The notes under the pieces are model-generated. The model was not told the DNA's origin and did not search any database. It was given only the letters and a program-made list of their open reading frames with translations. Shown piece after piece: positions 25,301-32,745 of a DNA stretch of 64,000 bases (its first letter is position 1; each line of letters starts with the position of its first letter). The position numbers were made by a program, and so were the translations under genes. The stretch is from Watersipora subatra (lineage: Eukaryota; Bryozoa; Gymnolaemata; Cheilostomatida; Watersiporidae), in contig NC_088711.1 in assembly GCF_963576615.1 (NCBI RefSeq), forward strand, positions 21,546,182-21,610,181. Direction: 5' to 3'.

Positions 25301-26943
25301 TTGTCAACTGATGCACTCGCTTCCTCGTGCTATCACTAGTAGTCATCCGTTGTATGCAGCAATGTTTGTGGTTTATAAAATACTGACTGTATTTTGCATA
25401 GAGCATTGCTCTATCGGTCTATTTTTATCTTTTGGTTATATAGAACACAAACTATTTTTACATTTTTCTTATATGCAAAAGACTGAAAAACAGAGGTCTG
25501 GGTACAAGTTCCTATAGATAGGAAGATACATTCTCCAGCCTAAGCTACAGTTGTAAGAGAGTATTTTTGGAATAATTCACTGTATTTTATGTAGTATTTG
25601 CTTTCTTATTTTACAATTTTTAGCGTAAAAACTGTAAACCTGTTTAAAAAGTCAGAATCTATTAAAATTGTTCACATTATTTGTAATAAGAAGATTCAAT
25701 GTGAAAATAAAAAAATTGATTTCCATGCAACCTTATGGAACAAATTGTGATCAGAAGTTGAGGTAGAACTGTAATTCGTTTCTAAGCTTACACTATTATT
25801 ACACTTTTTACAAAAACAGTTTTTATGGCACTTCAACTTATTGTATTGTCCTTGTCACACAAATACTTATAAGCAACTACTAATAATCTATACAAATGTA
25901 TATCAAATTATATATTTTTAATATTTATATTTGGGTTTCTATTTTTAGGCAATTTGCTTGTGCTGTGGATCTCGGTGGGTGTTGTGGGATTTTTGCTGAT
26001 TGTCGGGCTGGTGGTCTGCGCATTCTATTCTATTCTGACGAAGAAGAAAGAATTTGCTGAAAAATCGTAAGTAGCAACTCAACTTTTCGCTTCAGAGCTT
26101 TTATATTACTATACAATATTTGATAGCTAGTTTCACAGGTAATGCCGGCCATCAAAACACAAAGCAAAGGTCATTAAGGCCTAAACAAGGTTTAAAGATG
26201 TGCTTTCTTTGGTAAATGCTCATGCAACTATGGCATTCTAGATCCATTTTATTTAGCGTGCAAGTAATCATCAATAGAACTGGCCCAAATATGTCATTAC
26301 TATTTCCATGCTTCCTTTCTTACTAATAGAAGTTTGACTTTTTGAGTAGTTTTTATGGTAATATTGGCTTTCGTAGAAAAGTACACAGGTTTCGTAGAGG
26401 ACCACCGATATTCAACCCGAGCACTCGACTTCCTGCCGAGGCGTTTAACTACCAGTTCCCTACTGCAAGTGTGCGAGATACAGATTCTAGTAGCGATTCT
26501 ACGGTATCACGCTCGACAGACCTATGTAAGTGTGTTACAAATGATTTTGAAATATTGATTTACAACTAGTAAGTTTGTTAGAGATAATTTATGCATCAAC
26601 AATCTTGTAGATAACATTATAAAAAGGTGTTATGTCCGGTTATTTGTAACATCAGAGACCTTCACAACAATATATAAATCAAATTGTCTTTCAATATTTG
26701 CCTAATATTATGCCATATTGCCATGCCTGCCATATTGTTCAAAAACGATTACAATGAGATAATAAAATATTATTTGTTTGTGGCTAATTTTATGCTTATC
26801 TTAAAACTTTATTACCCATTTTAATAGTTTTTGGCAAAATATTTTGTTTTGTTGCAGCTGGAAGAGTTGGGACTTTAGCAGGCTTTGCACCAAGATGGCC
26901 AAAAGCTTTCTATTCACAGCTAGATGATGCTGATAGTCACTAG
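1092..26943 (+). CDS. Gene A: EGF-repeat, SEA-domain transmembrane mucin-like protein (3' part, 23 exons)
   Basis: Joining 23 exons, each with consensus splice sites and matching phases, gives one open frame of about 1192 residues ending at TAG 26941-26943. Order: a post-VWD domain (residues about 1-71), a second conserved block (72-134), about 17 EGF-like modules (134-906; many are calcium-binding type with D-x-N/D-E-C), a SEA domain (907-1015), one EGF (1016-1066), a transmembrane helix (about 1068-1095) and a basic, then serine-rich, cytoplasmic tail. In known families SEA plus EGF next to the membrane marks membrane mucins and adhesion receptors; the first exons match the region after VWD in MUC4-like proteins. 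The N-terminus, presumably with NIDO/AMOP/VWD as in gene B, is outside the window. The role (cell-surface adhesion or mucin) is inference. The frameshifted upstream exon leaves open whether the full-length protein is still made. Confidence 0.85.
1322..2172. mobile_element. TTAA-flanked terminal-inverted-repeat element (MITE, piggyBac-like target)
   Basis: About 140-bp inverted repeats begin AGGTTGAGTTGCAAC and end GTTGCAAGTCAACCT. TTAA flanks both sides (1318-1321 and 2173-2176). The same intron of gene B reads GTAACTTAAGCTGTTGG at about 62040, with a single TTAA and no insert, so the boundaries are supported by an empty site. The ~570-bp centre has no transposase frame. TTAA duplication is typical of piggyBac and also of Kolobok; the termini alone do not decide. 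Confidence 0.8.
2283..2730. repeat. Foldback element with arms of about 110 bp
   Basis: The left arm (2283-2395) and right arm (2617-2730) are inverted copies, both rich in the words GCATACAACGC and AACGCACATACAA. The spacer is an AT-rich run of TAATATTATTA words. No coding capacity. It fills the rest of the intron after gene A exon 1. Confidence 0.75.
2887..3074 (+). CDS. Gene A exon 2: conserved block between post-VWD domain and EGF array
   Basis: Acceptor TTTGTAG, donor GTAATA. It encodes [24 protein letters not shown] and CICDQGWEG. The same exon, same length and phases, occurs in gene B at 62326-62513 but is clearly more diverged than exon 1. The C-x-C-x2-GWEG end joins the next exon to form an EGF-type knot, so this may be the first part of an EGF pair. 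Confidence 0.85.
3405..3572 (+). CDS. Gene A exon 3: atypical EGF-like module
   Basis: Acceptor ATTTCAG, donor GTTAGT. It encodes [15 protein letters not shown], then [10 protein letters not shown]. Cysteine-rich and EGF-like, with a long acidic loop between the third and fourth cysteines. Its counterpart in gene B is 63053-63220. The intron that follows (3573-8356) holds the large palindromic transposon, AT microsatellites and a small foldback. Confidence 0.85.
4922..5870 (-). pseudogene. Decayed transposase-like frame, left arm of palindrome
   Basis: Read on the minus strand, 5353-4922 is open for 143 codons and includes [29 protein letters not shown] and [11 protein letters not shown]. 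Further upstream (5870-5595) come [18 protein letters not shown] and [12 protein letters not shown], in another frame. These match my memory of a transposase-like protein found in many invertebrate genomes with a DG-x3-QYKN motif; I cannot name its superfamily. Frameshifts separate the parts and the N-terminal half is missing. Confidence 0.65.
5905..6765 (+). pseudogene. Decayed transposase-like frame, right arm of palindrome
   Basis: The plus-strand copy of the same half gene: [19 protein letters not shown] and [18 protein letters not shown] in one frame to 6261, then frameshifts, in-frame stops near 6440 and 6555, and a final open stretch (6583-6765) with [15 protein letters not shown]. It has its own stop mutations, different from the left arm, so the arms have decayed separately since the inversion. 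Confidence 0.65.
7620..7920. repeat. AT microsatellites flanking a small foldback
   Basis: Runs of TA, ATATATGTAT and similar words surround an inverted repeat: 7672-7715 (CATTAATAAAGAGG...) pairs with about 7755-7803 (...CCTCTTTTTTTATTAATG). No coding capacity. Confidence 0.6.
8357..8482 (+). CDS. Gene A exon 4: calcium-binding EGF
   Basis: Acceptor ATTTTAG, donor GTAAGC, phase 1-1, the classic exon-shuffling class. [11 protein letters not shown] then [15 protein letters not shown]-x-N-E-C calcium ligand motif, six cysteines, and the aromatic of the hydroxylation consensus. Confidence 0.9.
8588..8719 (+). CDS. Gene A exon 5: EGF-like
   Basis: Acceptor GCTGTAG, donor [20 protein letters not shown], then [13 protein letters not shown]. 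Six cysteines; starts DEC instead of DINEC. Separated from exon 4 by only 105 bp. Confidence 0.88.
8955..9077 (+). CDS. Gene A exon 6: EGF-like
   Basis: Acceptor CATTTACAG, donor [25 protein letters not shown] and [10 protein letters not shown]; no calcium-binding DxNEC. The intron that follows holds a tRNA-like repeat copy and a Helitron-like element. Confidence 0.85.
   Translation, partial: AHCVAASIIAAMLAQTAQMGVKFVFVLETRWWIQQTTLLV
9108..9400 (-). repeat. tRNA-like composite repeat, copy 1
   Basis: On the minus strand it reads, in order, a palindromic leader (AATACGTCATTTAGCGTGTG... and its inverse, about 9290-9365), a tRNA-like block with an A-box-like TAGCTCAGTAGTAGAGC, a B-box-like stretch, a body TTCCAAGACTTTAATAGC and a tail with ACAGA words ending AAACTTTGAGAAA. 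The same order of blocks occurs on the plus strand at 13007-13286. Looks like a tRNA-derived SINE with an unusual 5' leader. Confidence 0.7.
9880..10136 (+). mobile_element. Helitron-like 3' end, copy 1
   Basis: Ends with the hairpin CCCGGGCAACACCGGG (10110-10126) followed seven bases on by CTAG (10133-10136), the layout of a Helitron 3' terminus (hairpin, then CTRR). Upstream blocks (TTTGAAAGTTACAGTTGTTTG and CTCATGATATGAAGTTTGAA) recur in the copies at 12047-12310 (inverted) and 61420-61648. The 5' boundary is not seen. Confidence 0.55.
10243..10380 (+). CDS. Gene A exon 7: calcium-binding EGF
   Basis: Acceptor TTTCTTTCACAG, donor [19 protein letters not shown] and [13 protein letters not shown]; six cysteines. 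Phase 1-1. Confidence 0.9.
10510..10688 (+). CDS. Gene A exon 8: laminin/MEGF-type EGF plus start of next EGF
   Basis: Acceptor AATTGTAG, donor [22 protein letters not shown] then GWTGDQC is the short-loop EGF type seen in MEGF and laminin-like proteins; it is followed by [14 protein letters not shown], the first half of another EGF completed in exon 9. The donor is in phase 0, unlike its neighbours. The intron that follows (10689-13445) holds repeats only. Confidence 0.85.
11756..11915. repeat. Near-perfect hairpin, arms about 64 bp
   Basis: The left arm (TTTTAGGAGCAAAAAAACCG...) and right arm (...CGGTTTTTTTGCTCCTAAAA) are complementary almost throughout, with a ~27-base AT loop. The word TTTTGCTCCTA recurs twice more just downstream (about 11992-12025). 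Confidence 0.8.
12047..12310 (-). mobile_element. Helitron-like 3' end, copy 2
   Basis: Minus-strand copy: reading leftwards it ends TTACTCGGGCAACGCCGAG, a short gap, then CTAG (12047-12050). The internal blocks match copies 1 and 3 in inverted orientation (CTTTCAAACT, CAAACAACTGTAA). Only ~1.9 kb from copy 1, on the opposite strand. Confidence 0.55.
13007..13286 (+). repeat. tRNA-like composite repeat, copy 2
   Basis: Leader AATAATACGCCATTTAGCGT, then a tRNA-like block with A box TAGCTCAGTGGTAGAGC (about 13140) and B box GAGTTCAAGTCC (about 13190), body GTTCCAAGATTTTAATAGC, and tail CACACAGACAGACGAAC. It does not fold as a functional tRNA: the acceptor arms do not pair and the anticodon region is AT-rich. 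Plus-strand counterpart of 9108-9400. Confidence 0.7.
13446..13653 (+). CDS. Gene A exon 9: second half of one EGF plus a complete calcium-binding EGF
   Basis: Acceptor CTTTGTAG, donor GTGAGT; phase 0 in, 1 out. [16 protein letters not shown] completes the EGF begun in exon 8; then [11 protein letters not shown] and [18 protein letters not shown] form a full module. Two modules share one exon, suggesting loss of an intron. Confidence 0.9.
14436..14585 (+). CDS. Gene A exon 10: calcium-binding EGF plus first cysteine of the next
   Basis: Acceptor TTCTCATTGCAG, donor [21 protein letters not shown] and [16 protein letters not shown]. The exon ends inside the codon of the first cysteine of the next EGF (GAA T|GT), the pattern repeated in the tandem modules that follow. 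Confidence 0.88.
15084..15262 (+). CDS. Gene A exon 11: tandem EGF module, copy 1, first exon
   Basis: Acceptor TTTTTCTTAG, donor [40 protein letters not shown], then [11 protein letters not shown]. Closes one EGF and opens the next. Same length (179 bp) and phases as exons 13 and 15. Confidence 0.9.
16435..16540 (+). CDS. Gene A exon 12: tandem EGF module, copy 1, second exon (short form)
   Basis: Acceptor ATAAATGTAG, donor [25 protein letters not shown] then SCVDIDEC. The spacing C-DRE-C between the fourth and fifth cysteines is three residues, not the usual one. The donor lies within what is coding sequence in exon 16. Confidence 0.88.
16748..16926 (+). CDS. Gene A exon 13: tandem EGF module, copy 2, first exon
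   Basis: Acceptor TTTTATCGAAG, donor [55 protein letters not shown]. Very close to exon 15. The next intron (3.07 kb) carries the 49-bp minisatellite. Confidence 0.9.
17988..18232. repeat. Minisatellite, 5 x 49 bp
   Basis: Five nearly identical units beginning AGTTCAAGTACCATGCTGCC and ending AATATTGTT; I see only two base changes among them. Intronic, in the part of the intron not shared with the other duplicate. Confidence 0.95.
19998..20103 (+). CDS. Gene A exon 14: tandem EGF module, copy 2, second exon (short form)
   Basis: Acceptor TGAATTTAG, donor [39 protein letters not shown]. Same as exon 12 with a few substitutions; DKNEC replaces DIDEC. Confidence 0.88.
20310..20488 (+). CDS. Gene A exon 15: tandem EGF module, copy 3, first exon
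   Basis: Acceptor TTTATTGAAG, donor [50 protein letters not shown]. Confidence 0.9.
21023..21182 (+). CDS. Gene A exon 16: tandem EGF module, copy 3, second exon (long form)
   Basis: Acceptor ATAAATGTAG, donor GTGCTG. Starts like exons 12 and 14 but reads through the position of their donor: GTGAGC there is GTGAAC here, so the +5 G is lost. It adds [20 protein letters not shown], which with exon 17 makes a complete calcium-binding EGF. Confidence 0.85.
21465..21650 (+). CDS. Gene A exon 17: end of one EGF plus a complete calcium-binding EGF
   Basis: Acceptor TTTCTGCTTTAG, donor [24 protein letters not shown], then [11 protein letters not shown] and [13 protein letters not shown]. Last module before the SEA domain. 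Confidence 0.88.
22026..22191 (+). CDS. Gene A exon 18: SEA domain, first part
   Basis: Acceptor ATTTTGCAG, donor [38 protein letters not shown] and NILMVEA match the opening beta strand and first helix of SEA domains. The next intron (22192-24217) holds a 20-bp minisatellite and otherwise nothing recognisable. Confidence 0.8.
22741..22880. repeat. Minisatellite, 7 x 20 bp
   Basis: Seven units of GCATTGTTTTTTATGTTATA, the first starting TCATTG and the last ending TTACC. Intronic. Confidence 0.95.
24218..24378 (+). CDS. Gene A exon 19: SEA domain, second part
   Basis: Acceptor ACATTTTTAG, donor [23 protein letters not shown], the strand carrying the SEA G-S position, then the closing helix and strands to LKLLKF. 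SEA domains self-cleave at G-S in the GSVVV consensus; here G-S is followed by TLTKV, so cleavage is uncertain. Confidence 0.8.
24769..24921 (+). CDS. Gene A exon 20: juxtamembrane EGF
   Basis: Acceptor TTTATGTAG, donor [36 protein letters not shown], then a short acidic-serine linker (ESDSDSF) to the membrane. The intron to the next exon (24922-25948) shows nothing recognisable. Confidence 0.88.
25949..26066 (+). CDS. Gene A exon 21: transmembrane helix
   Basis: Acceptor TTTCTATTTTTAG, donor GTAAGT. About 26 hydrophobic residues ([19 protein letters not shown] and on), then the stop-transfer cluster TKKKEFAEK, which sets the C-terminus in the cytoplasm. Confidence 0.92.
26350..26525 (+). 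CDS. Gene A exon 22: cytoplasmic tail
   Basis: Acceptor TTTTTGAGTAG, donor GTAAGT. Tail starts [17 protein letters not shown], strongly basic, then [15 protein letters not shown], a likely phosphorylation cluster. The upstream AG at 26330 would give an in-frame stop, so 26350 is chosen. Confidence 0.75.
26858..26943 (+). CDS. Gene A exon 23: C-terminus and stop
   Basis: Acceptor TTTTGTTGCAG; phase matches exon 22. [20 protein letters not shown] and an acidic end, LDDADSH, then TAG. Confidence 0.85.
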
Positions 26944-27308
26944 CAAAGTCAAATTCTTGCAAACTCTATATCTGTGATCTACCATTGATTCTATTCACCT
27001 GGTTTAAAACTCAATAGAAAATTTATTTTACATTATAATATTAACATTTAATAATAACCTTAATTTTTATTGGCAACATGCGAACAAGCTAGTTATTGAC
27101 AAGCTTCTCATCTCCTAAAATTTTCAATCAAATTATGCTTAATCTTTATGTTAAGATTTATTTAAAATCAATATTATTGTCATATATGAAAGGCTACATC
27201 TATTTTTCAGGTCTGACATTTTTTACTTCGTAGTATTCATATGGTTGTATGCCTTTATTTCATTCATATTACCATTTATTTCATTCATATTACCAGGTAT
27301 AAAACTTA

Positions 27309-27314
27309 ATTAAA
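27309..27314 (+). promoter_or_regulatory. Possible poly(A) signal ATTAAA for gene A
   Basis: The common ATTAAA variant, 366 bases past the stop codon. It competes with AATAAA at 27683. Confidence 0.3.
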
Positions 27315-27682
27315 CATTTAATTTACAACATAATATTAACACTGAATAATATTATTAGCTTTTATTGGCATCATACATAACAAGTTAACAAGTTAACAAG
27401 TTTTATTTTAAATTGTTGTATCGTCATAATTTTTAGTGTCATAATTTCTCTACTTCATAATAGTTTATATAACTGTACATTTATATTTTTTAATACTTTT
27501 TTTTCGCTTTGTGATCACTGGAAGCCTAGACGAATATTGCAAAGATCACTTACAGTTTGCTTCTCTTCTGTCAAAAATTTTCTTATGAACAACGGGTGTG
27601 ATTGAGAATTTGAGCATTGGTGAGTTATGAGCAAAACTAACACAGCTAGTTTTGTATGATAATGAGTCATGATTTTCAACTC

Positions 27683-27688
27683 AATAAA
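27683..27688 (+). promoter_or_regulatory. Possible poly(A) signal AATAAA for gene A
   Basis: First canonical AATAAA after the stop codon, about 740 bases downstream; a second occurs near 27728. Confidence 0.4.
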
Positions 27689-29281
27689 CATATTGAATTG
27701 AATCTAATACAATTATTAGAACATATTAATAAAAATTTCAAAATTATGGTACGTTGTGGCAAAATTCAACTCCGCTACACTTCTGCTATTATATATATAG
27801 TATACAATAGCCTTATATAATGGATAAAAGGCTATTGCCTTGACTAGTATTTATAAAAGGTATTTATTCTTTGTTTTATATCGGTGCAACTAATATTTCA
27901 TAAGTAATGGTAATTCAAATTGTTTTCACTATATAAGTTTATATGTAGGATCATAAAGGCAGTAGTTAAAATGCACAGGCAGCAGTACTTCAAAGAACCA
28001 TCAAAAAGGTGAACAGAACAAAATAATTCTAAATTTGGCTGTGAAAGAAATCAAAATATGCAGTTACAGCTGAGTAGAACTTCAAAAGTTTTCATCTAAT
28101 ATTTTTTTCAAAAGCTTCTAACTAAATCTATGAGCGTGATTGTAGCGCATTGCCTAGGTATGCATAAAGCATGTATTCCTAGTAAATCCCTAATTCTAAT
28201 GCTAGCATAGTAATATAAAATTAACTACCTAATATGCTTCCTATCATATGAGATGGGCATTCAGTACTACGCACAAATTACAAATGCAAAAATGAGTAAT
28301 GGAAAGCTAATGTTGACAAATATTTCTTTTCACCGGCAATTACTAGACCTTCATGAACAAAAACAAATTTCTGTAAGTCGACATTTTTCAAGTTTGCATA
28401 AGAACTTCCTCCATAAGATGTCTACTTCCTCCAGCAATTAGATGGATCTAATTTTTGCTCAACCATGTACTTGCATAAAAAACTGGAGTTGGGTGAGTTG
28501 AGAACCTGGTCTTTCTTTGACTCAGCAGCACCAACAGCCTAGACTGTCTTACATCATTTCAAGAGCCCAGCAGCAAAGCAAACATTGACAGTAGCTTATA
28601 CATGTAGGTACTTTGCTTGAGCGACATGTTGACTTGTCGACATGCTTGATTAACAATTGTCTACCCTTACCCAAATAGCTGAACAACTCTACCCAAGTAG
28701 CCACAAAGCAATGTCGAGCAAAGTAAAGAACGGAGTTGTTTTCTCTCTAATGGACACTCTCCCCCACAAGTCTCTCGAAGAGCTGCTCAACCCACCTACG
28801 AATTGTAGCGATTCTATTAAAATAGACAGCTTTTCAAAGTAGAATTATGTCAAATAGGCCACAGATTAAAGCTTTTGAGCGTCACTCTATTGTAGTTAGT
28901 TTGTAATCTTTTATTCTGTTGATAACAAAATAACAAAAAGCCTTTATTCGTAGTCATATTATCAAATAAAACGGAGACAGTAAAAGTATCCTGAATACAA
29001 GATAGTTGTGAACACTTCATGTTTATTTTGAGATTTGTGGAACAAATCTTTAAGAATATTTACACGAAAAGATGACTTCAAATATATTATGCGTGATAAA
29101 ATAGATACCAAAAAATTGATTGATACTATATACAAGTGTTCATGTCTGAAACTAGATTTTCTATGAGTATTGATTGTGGCACGATCGGTTGTTAATTAAT
29201 AATTGGATGACTATAATATAGTCTGTATCATCTGTCTGTGTGAATATATCTATCGTATATAGTATAGAGCATATCTGCAGC

Positions 29282-29944
29282 TAGCCTGTCTTGACAACCT
29301 GTTGTTTTTTGTGGAGTTGTACTTGGCGAGCGGAGCTAGCAAAACAACAGCTTGTCACATTACGCATTGCACCTGATGCATCCGCTGCACTTAAAGGGAG
29401 TTGCTCTCTTCCGTCTATGCGGCTTGGCTGCGATGTTATGTCGGTCGCTCCATTGGTAATCATAACGGATTTAGCCCAAAAATTAATGTAGAAAAAAATA
29501 TGATAAAAACGTTTAGACCAGTCTCTGTGGTAAACTTTAATAGAACTTAAGAACTTAGGCAACAAAAGCAACTAAACATGTTGTTATTTGTGCGCTCAGT
29601 CAGTTTTATTTGTATTTTTGTATCAGTCAGTTTTATTGGTTCTTATTGATTTATTTTTAATTTATTTTATTCTCAAGTTCTACTGAAGTTTACCGCAGAG
29701 ACTGGTCTCTGGTTAAACATTTTTATCTTATTTTTTTCTACATACATTTTTTGGGCTAAATCCGTTGATTACCAATGGAGCAACCGACATAACATTGCAG
29801 CCAAGCCACATAAACGGAAGAGAACAACTCCCTTTTAGTGCAGCTGATCCATGAGGTGCAGTGCGTCTTGTGACAAGCTGTTGTTTTGCCACTCCGCTCG
29901 CCGGGGACAACTCCGCAAAAACAACAGTTTGTCAAGACAGGCTA
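29282..29944. mobile_element. Mutator-like TIR element with 9-bp target duplication
   Basis: Perfect direct repeats ATCTGCAGC at 29273-29281 and 29945-29953 flank an element with ends TAGCCTGTCTTGACA / TGTCAAGACAGGCTA. The inverted arms are about 270 bp (29282-29550 and 29676-29944). No transposase frame. A 9-bp duplication with long inverted repeats fits Mutator-like elements; Merlin (8-9 bp) is an alternative. Confidence 0.85.
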
Positions 29945-29953
29945 ATCTGCAGC

Positions 29954-32400
29954 GGGTTAATTATGTATGAATTTCATGTATAAATTTTAGCAGATGTTGA
30001 TAGTTGTGAAGGTTAGGAGATATTTTCTTTCTTAGATTGGTGTAATTGCAGCATCTGTATAGGTAATGGTCTATATTGTAACGAATCGGGTTGCTGGAAA
30101 CTCTTTCTTCAATACCAGCCAAAACAACAATCGATATAGCGAACTATGGTACCGTTAGCGGTTAGACATAGGATATATGGACGCGCGTTTTAGATTGACT
30201 TGCTTTTCACAAATATGGCTCGCCGAACGATGGCCACATAGCCTCAAGCATTGAACTCAAAACTCCATATTAAGTTTTGAGGAGTTTTATTAGGGGTTTT
30301 AAGTTCAATGGCCTCAAAAATACCATCAATGTGCAGTTCTATGTAACCTATGTATATACGAACTACCATATTTAATATGCTGCGTAGTATCACGTGATCG
30401 GTCGTCTGAGACTGATCATTTGACTTGGGGCTGTAAAAACTCAAGGTCGCGCAATATTTATTAGGTGTATGTCAGTGATAGTGGCTCACCTTAGTTGTTA
30501 GTTATTGTTAGAGTATATTCTATCGGTGTCAGTACTGAGCCATCTTTTATCAGCTTAATAGTATTGCTATCTCCTGTTGTCTATGTCGTCAGCCGACAAA
30601 GGAATAAGGTTTTGTTGTAAAGGTAAGAATTGTCTGTGATAACTTGGTATGATCAACTATGTCATCTGGTATCATCAACGGTTAGCTCTAACAGTAAGTA
30701 GATTGTTGTAATGTATTAGTAGAGTAGAATGTACTCACGAACATCAAAAGCGCAGTCAAAGCAAAATCATTTAAAATGGAGTGGGGACAACTCTCAGTTT
30801 TGACGTATCCCTGATATGTTCTTGAAGCCGAGTGACAAAGGCTCTGCTGGGACAAACATAGTGCGCTGAACCCAACGCTTTCTACAACAGCTCTTTAGTT
30901 CTAATCATCATTTCAAATTCCACCGAACTTGCTGTCAGTTATTTAATTAATGATCAGCAAATGATAACGTTTCTCTAGCGAATAAACAATTTTATTGAAG
31001 TAAAATATACATGCATTTTTATCCAAAGCAGAACACAATTTGACTTGCCTAAGAAATTGCAGCAGCATTCACATTGCATAAGCGGATGTACTAGAACTTA
31101 ACAGTTATTGTTTGAAATGACCAATCATGTCACTCTGTTGTCCGCAAACTTTAAATAATTTCCAAATACATAACAATAAAAATAATTGCGCTGCAACTGT
31201 CTATCTTAGTGCAATAAACTAGGCACTTACAATTACAAATTACATACGCTATATTGCGAACAATACTCTCAAGTGACAGAAAGGCGTATCCTGAGGACAA
31301 AAAGAAATAAACACAAAATCTTGTTGCAAGTAAAAGTATAAACAAAACGAAAAAATATTACTTAAAGGAATTGTAACGACTAGTAACTAATTGGAACAGA
31401 TACTTATGCTATTCCGACATGCAACTATGAACATAAATAAATTTTACTGACATGCGAACAGTATGAATAAATTCGTTAAAGATCGTCAATGTCGTGAAAA
31501 TGTCTATTGATTTTGGCAAATGGCGTCTTTCATCTTGACATGTTAACTTCTGTCCCAGAAGTCCTTCATGCATATATAGCGGCCCGACCGCCTCATCTTT
31601 TGATCAGTCCATCGGAAATGAATGCCTCTCTGCTTTAGATATGTCACCACGCCAACACAATCGCGGCATCATGAGACATGCCATCCAGTCTGGCCTACTC
31701 TGTGGAGTCACTCCCACATGTCCCTTTTCAGGACCATCACTCATTTCATATAGAGTTTGTGAGCTAGAATATATTTTTCAAATTAAAAAAATTATCTTCA
31801 GATCTTCATTGTTGTTCTATATAAGATAACATTCAATCTCTATACTACTTGCATTGCACCAAACCTTACAATTTTCTGTAGTAATAGCAGCGCTCCACTG
31901 ATCCCAAAACATTATTGCTTTGTTAATCACTCTGAAACCTTTTTAAAGTTCTTGTGCACATTGTCGGGTATAACATTGCCTTGCCCACAGGAATTTATTT
32001 TGCATTCAAAGTAACTGAGTGCCACTCTAAATCACCTTGCAACAAGTTTGTGCCCAACATACTTTCCGCAGTGAACCTATAACTGTTTTTGGTAACTGTT
32101 CATTGAATATCAGTTTGTTTGTTATCTTTTCGCATTCAAAAGAACCTATGTCGACTTAACTCTTGATCTCAAATTTACTGCAGTGCTAGTTGGTCTCTAC
32201 TCCTTCGATATCAAAACTTATATTTGTAGATGCTGCCTAACTTGTTACACAGGTACTAATGATTCATTGACCAATGTATTGACTGCAGAATGGTCAGTTC
32301 TGCTAAGCACCGTCTTATTACATAACTAAACTTTGCACTAAGTCTTTTCCATAACTTTGAGAGCAATATTTGGCCTGAAATGTATATGCATCATCATAAA
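29954..32400. other. Intergenic, no gene recognised
   Basis: An imperfect inverted repeat at about 30246-30312 (ATTGAACTCAAAACTCC / GGGGTTTTAAGTTCAAT) suggests another MITE remnant. ATG at 30583 opens a 13-codon stretch ending at a perfect donor (GTAAGA, 30622), but no partner exon is visible. Otherwise unremarkable AT-rich DNA. Confidence 0.4.
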
Positions 32401-32745
32401 TAGCATATAGATATCACATATAGCATATAGATATCACATTTAGCGTATAGATATCACATATAGCGTATAGATATCACATATAGCGTATAGATATCACATA
32501 TAGCGTATAGATATCACATATAGCGTTTAGATATCACATATAGCGTATAGATATCACATATAGCGTATAGATATCACATATAGCATATAGATATCACATA
32601 TAGCGTATAGATATCACATATAGCGTATAGATATCACATATAGCATGTAGCATCACATATAGCGTATAGATATCACATATAGCGTATAGATATCACATAT
32701 AGCGTATAGATATCACATATAGCGTATAGATATCACATATAGCAT
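32401..32745. repeat. Minisatellite, about 17 x 20 bp
   Basis: Unit TAGCGTATAGATATCACATA, repeated about 17 times with G/A changes at one position (GCG or GCA) and one unit shortened by two bases near 32650. Each unit contains GATATC. Confidence 0.95.

Larger units (their letters stand above)
26944..29272. other. 3' UTR and downstream flank of gene A
   Basis: No further coding evidence. An imperfect direct repeat (about 26999-27070 and 27290-27375, both with ATAATATTAACA and TTTTTATTGGCA-like words) lies in the probable 3' UTR. Open stretches at 28253-28441 and 28657-28842 have no recognisable motif. A small hairpin (CAATAGCCTTA / AAGGCTATTG) is at 27807-27838. Confidence 0.5.
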
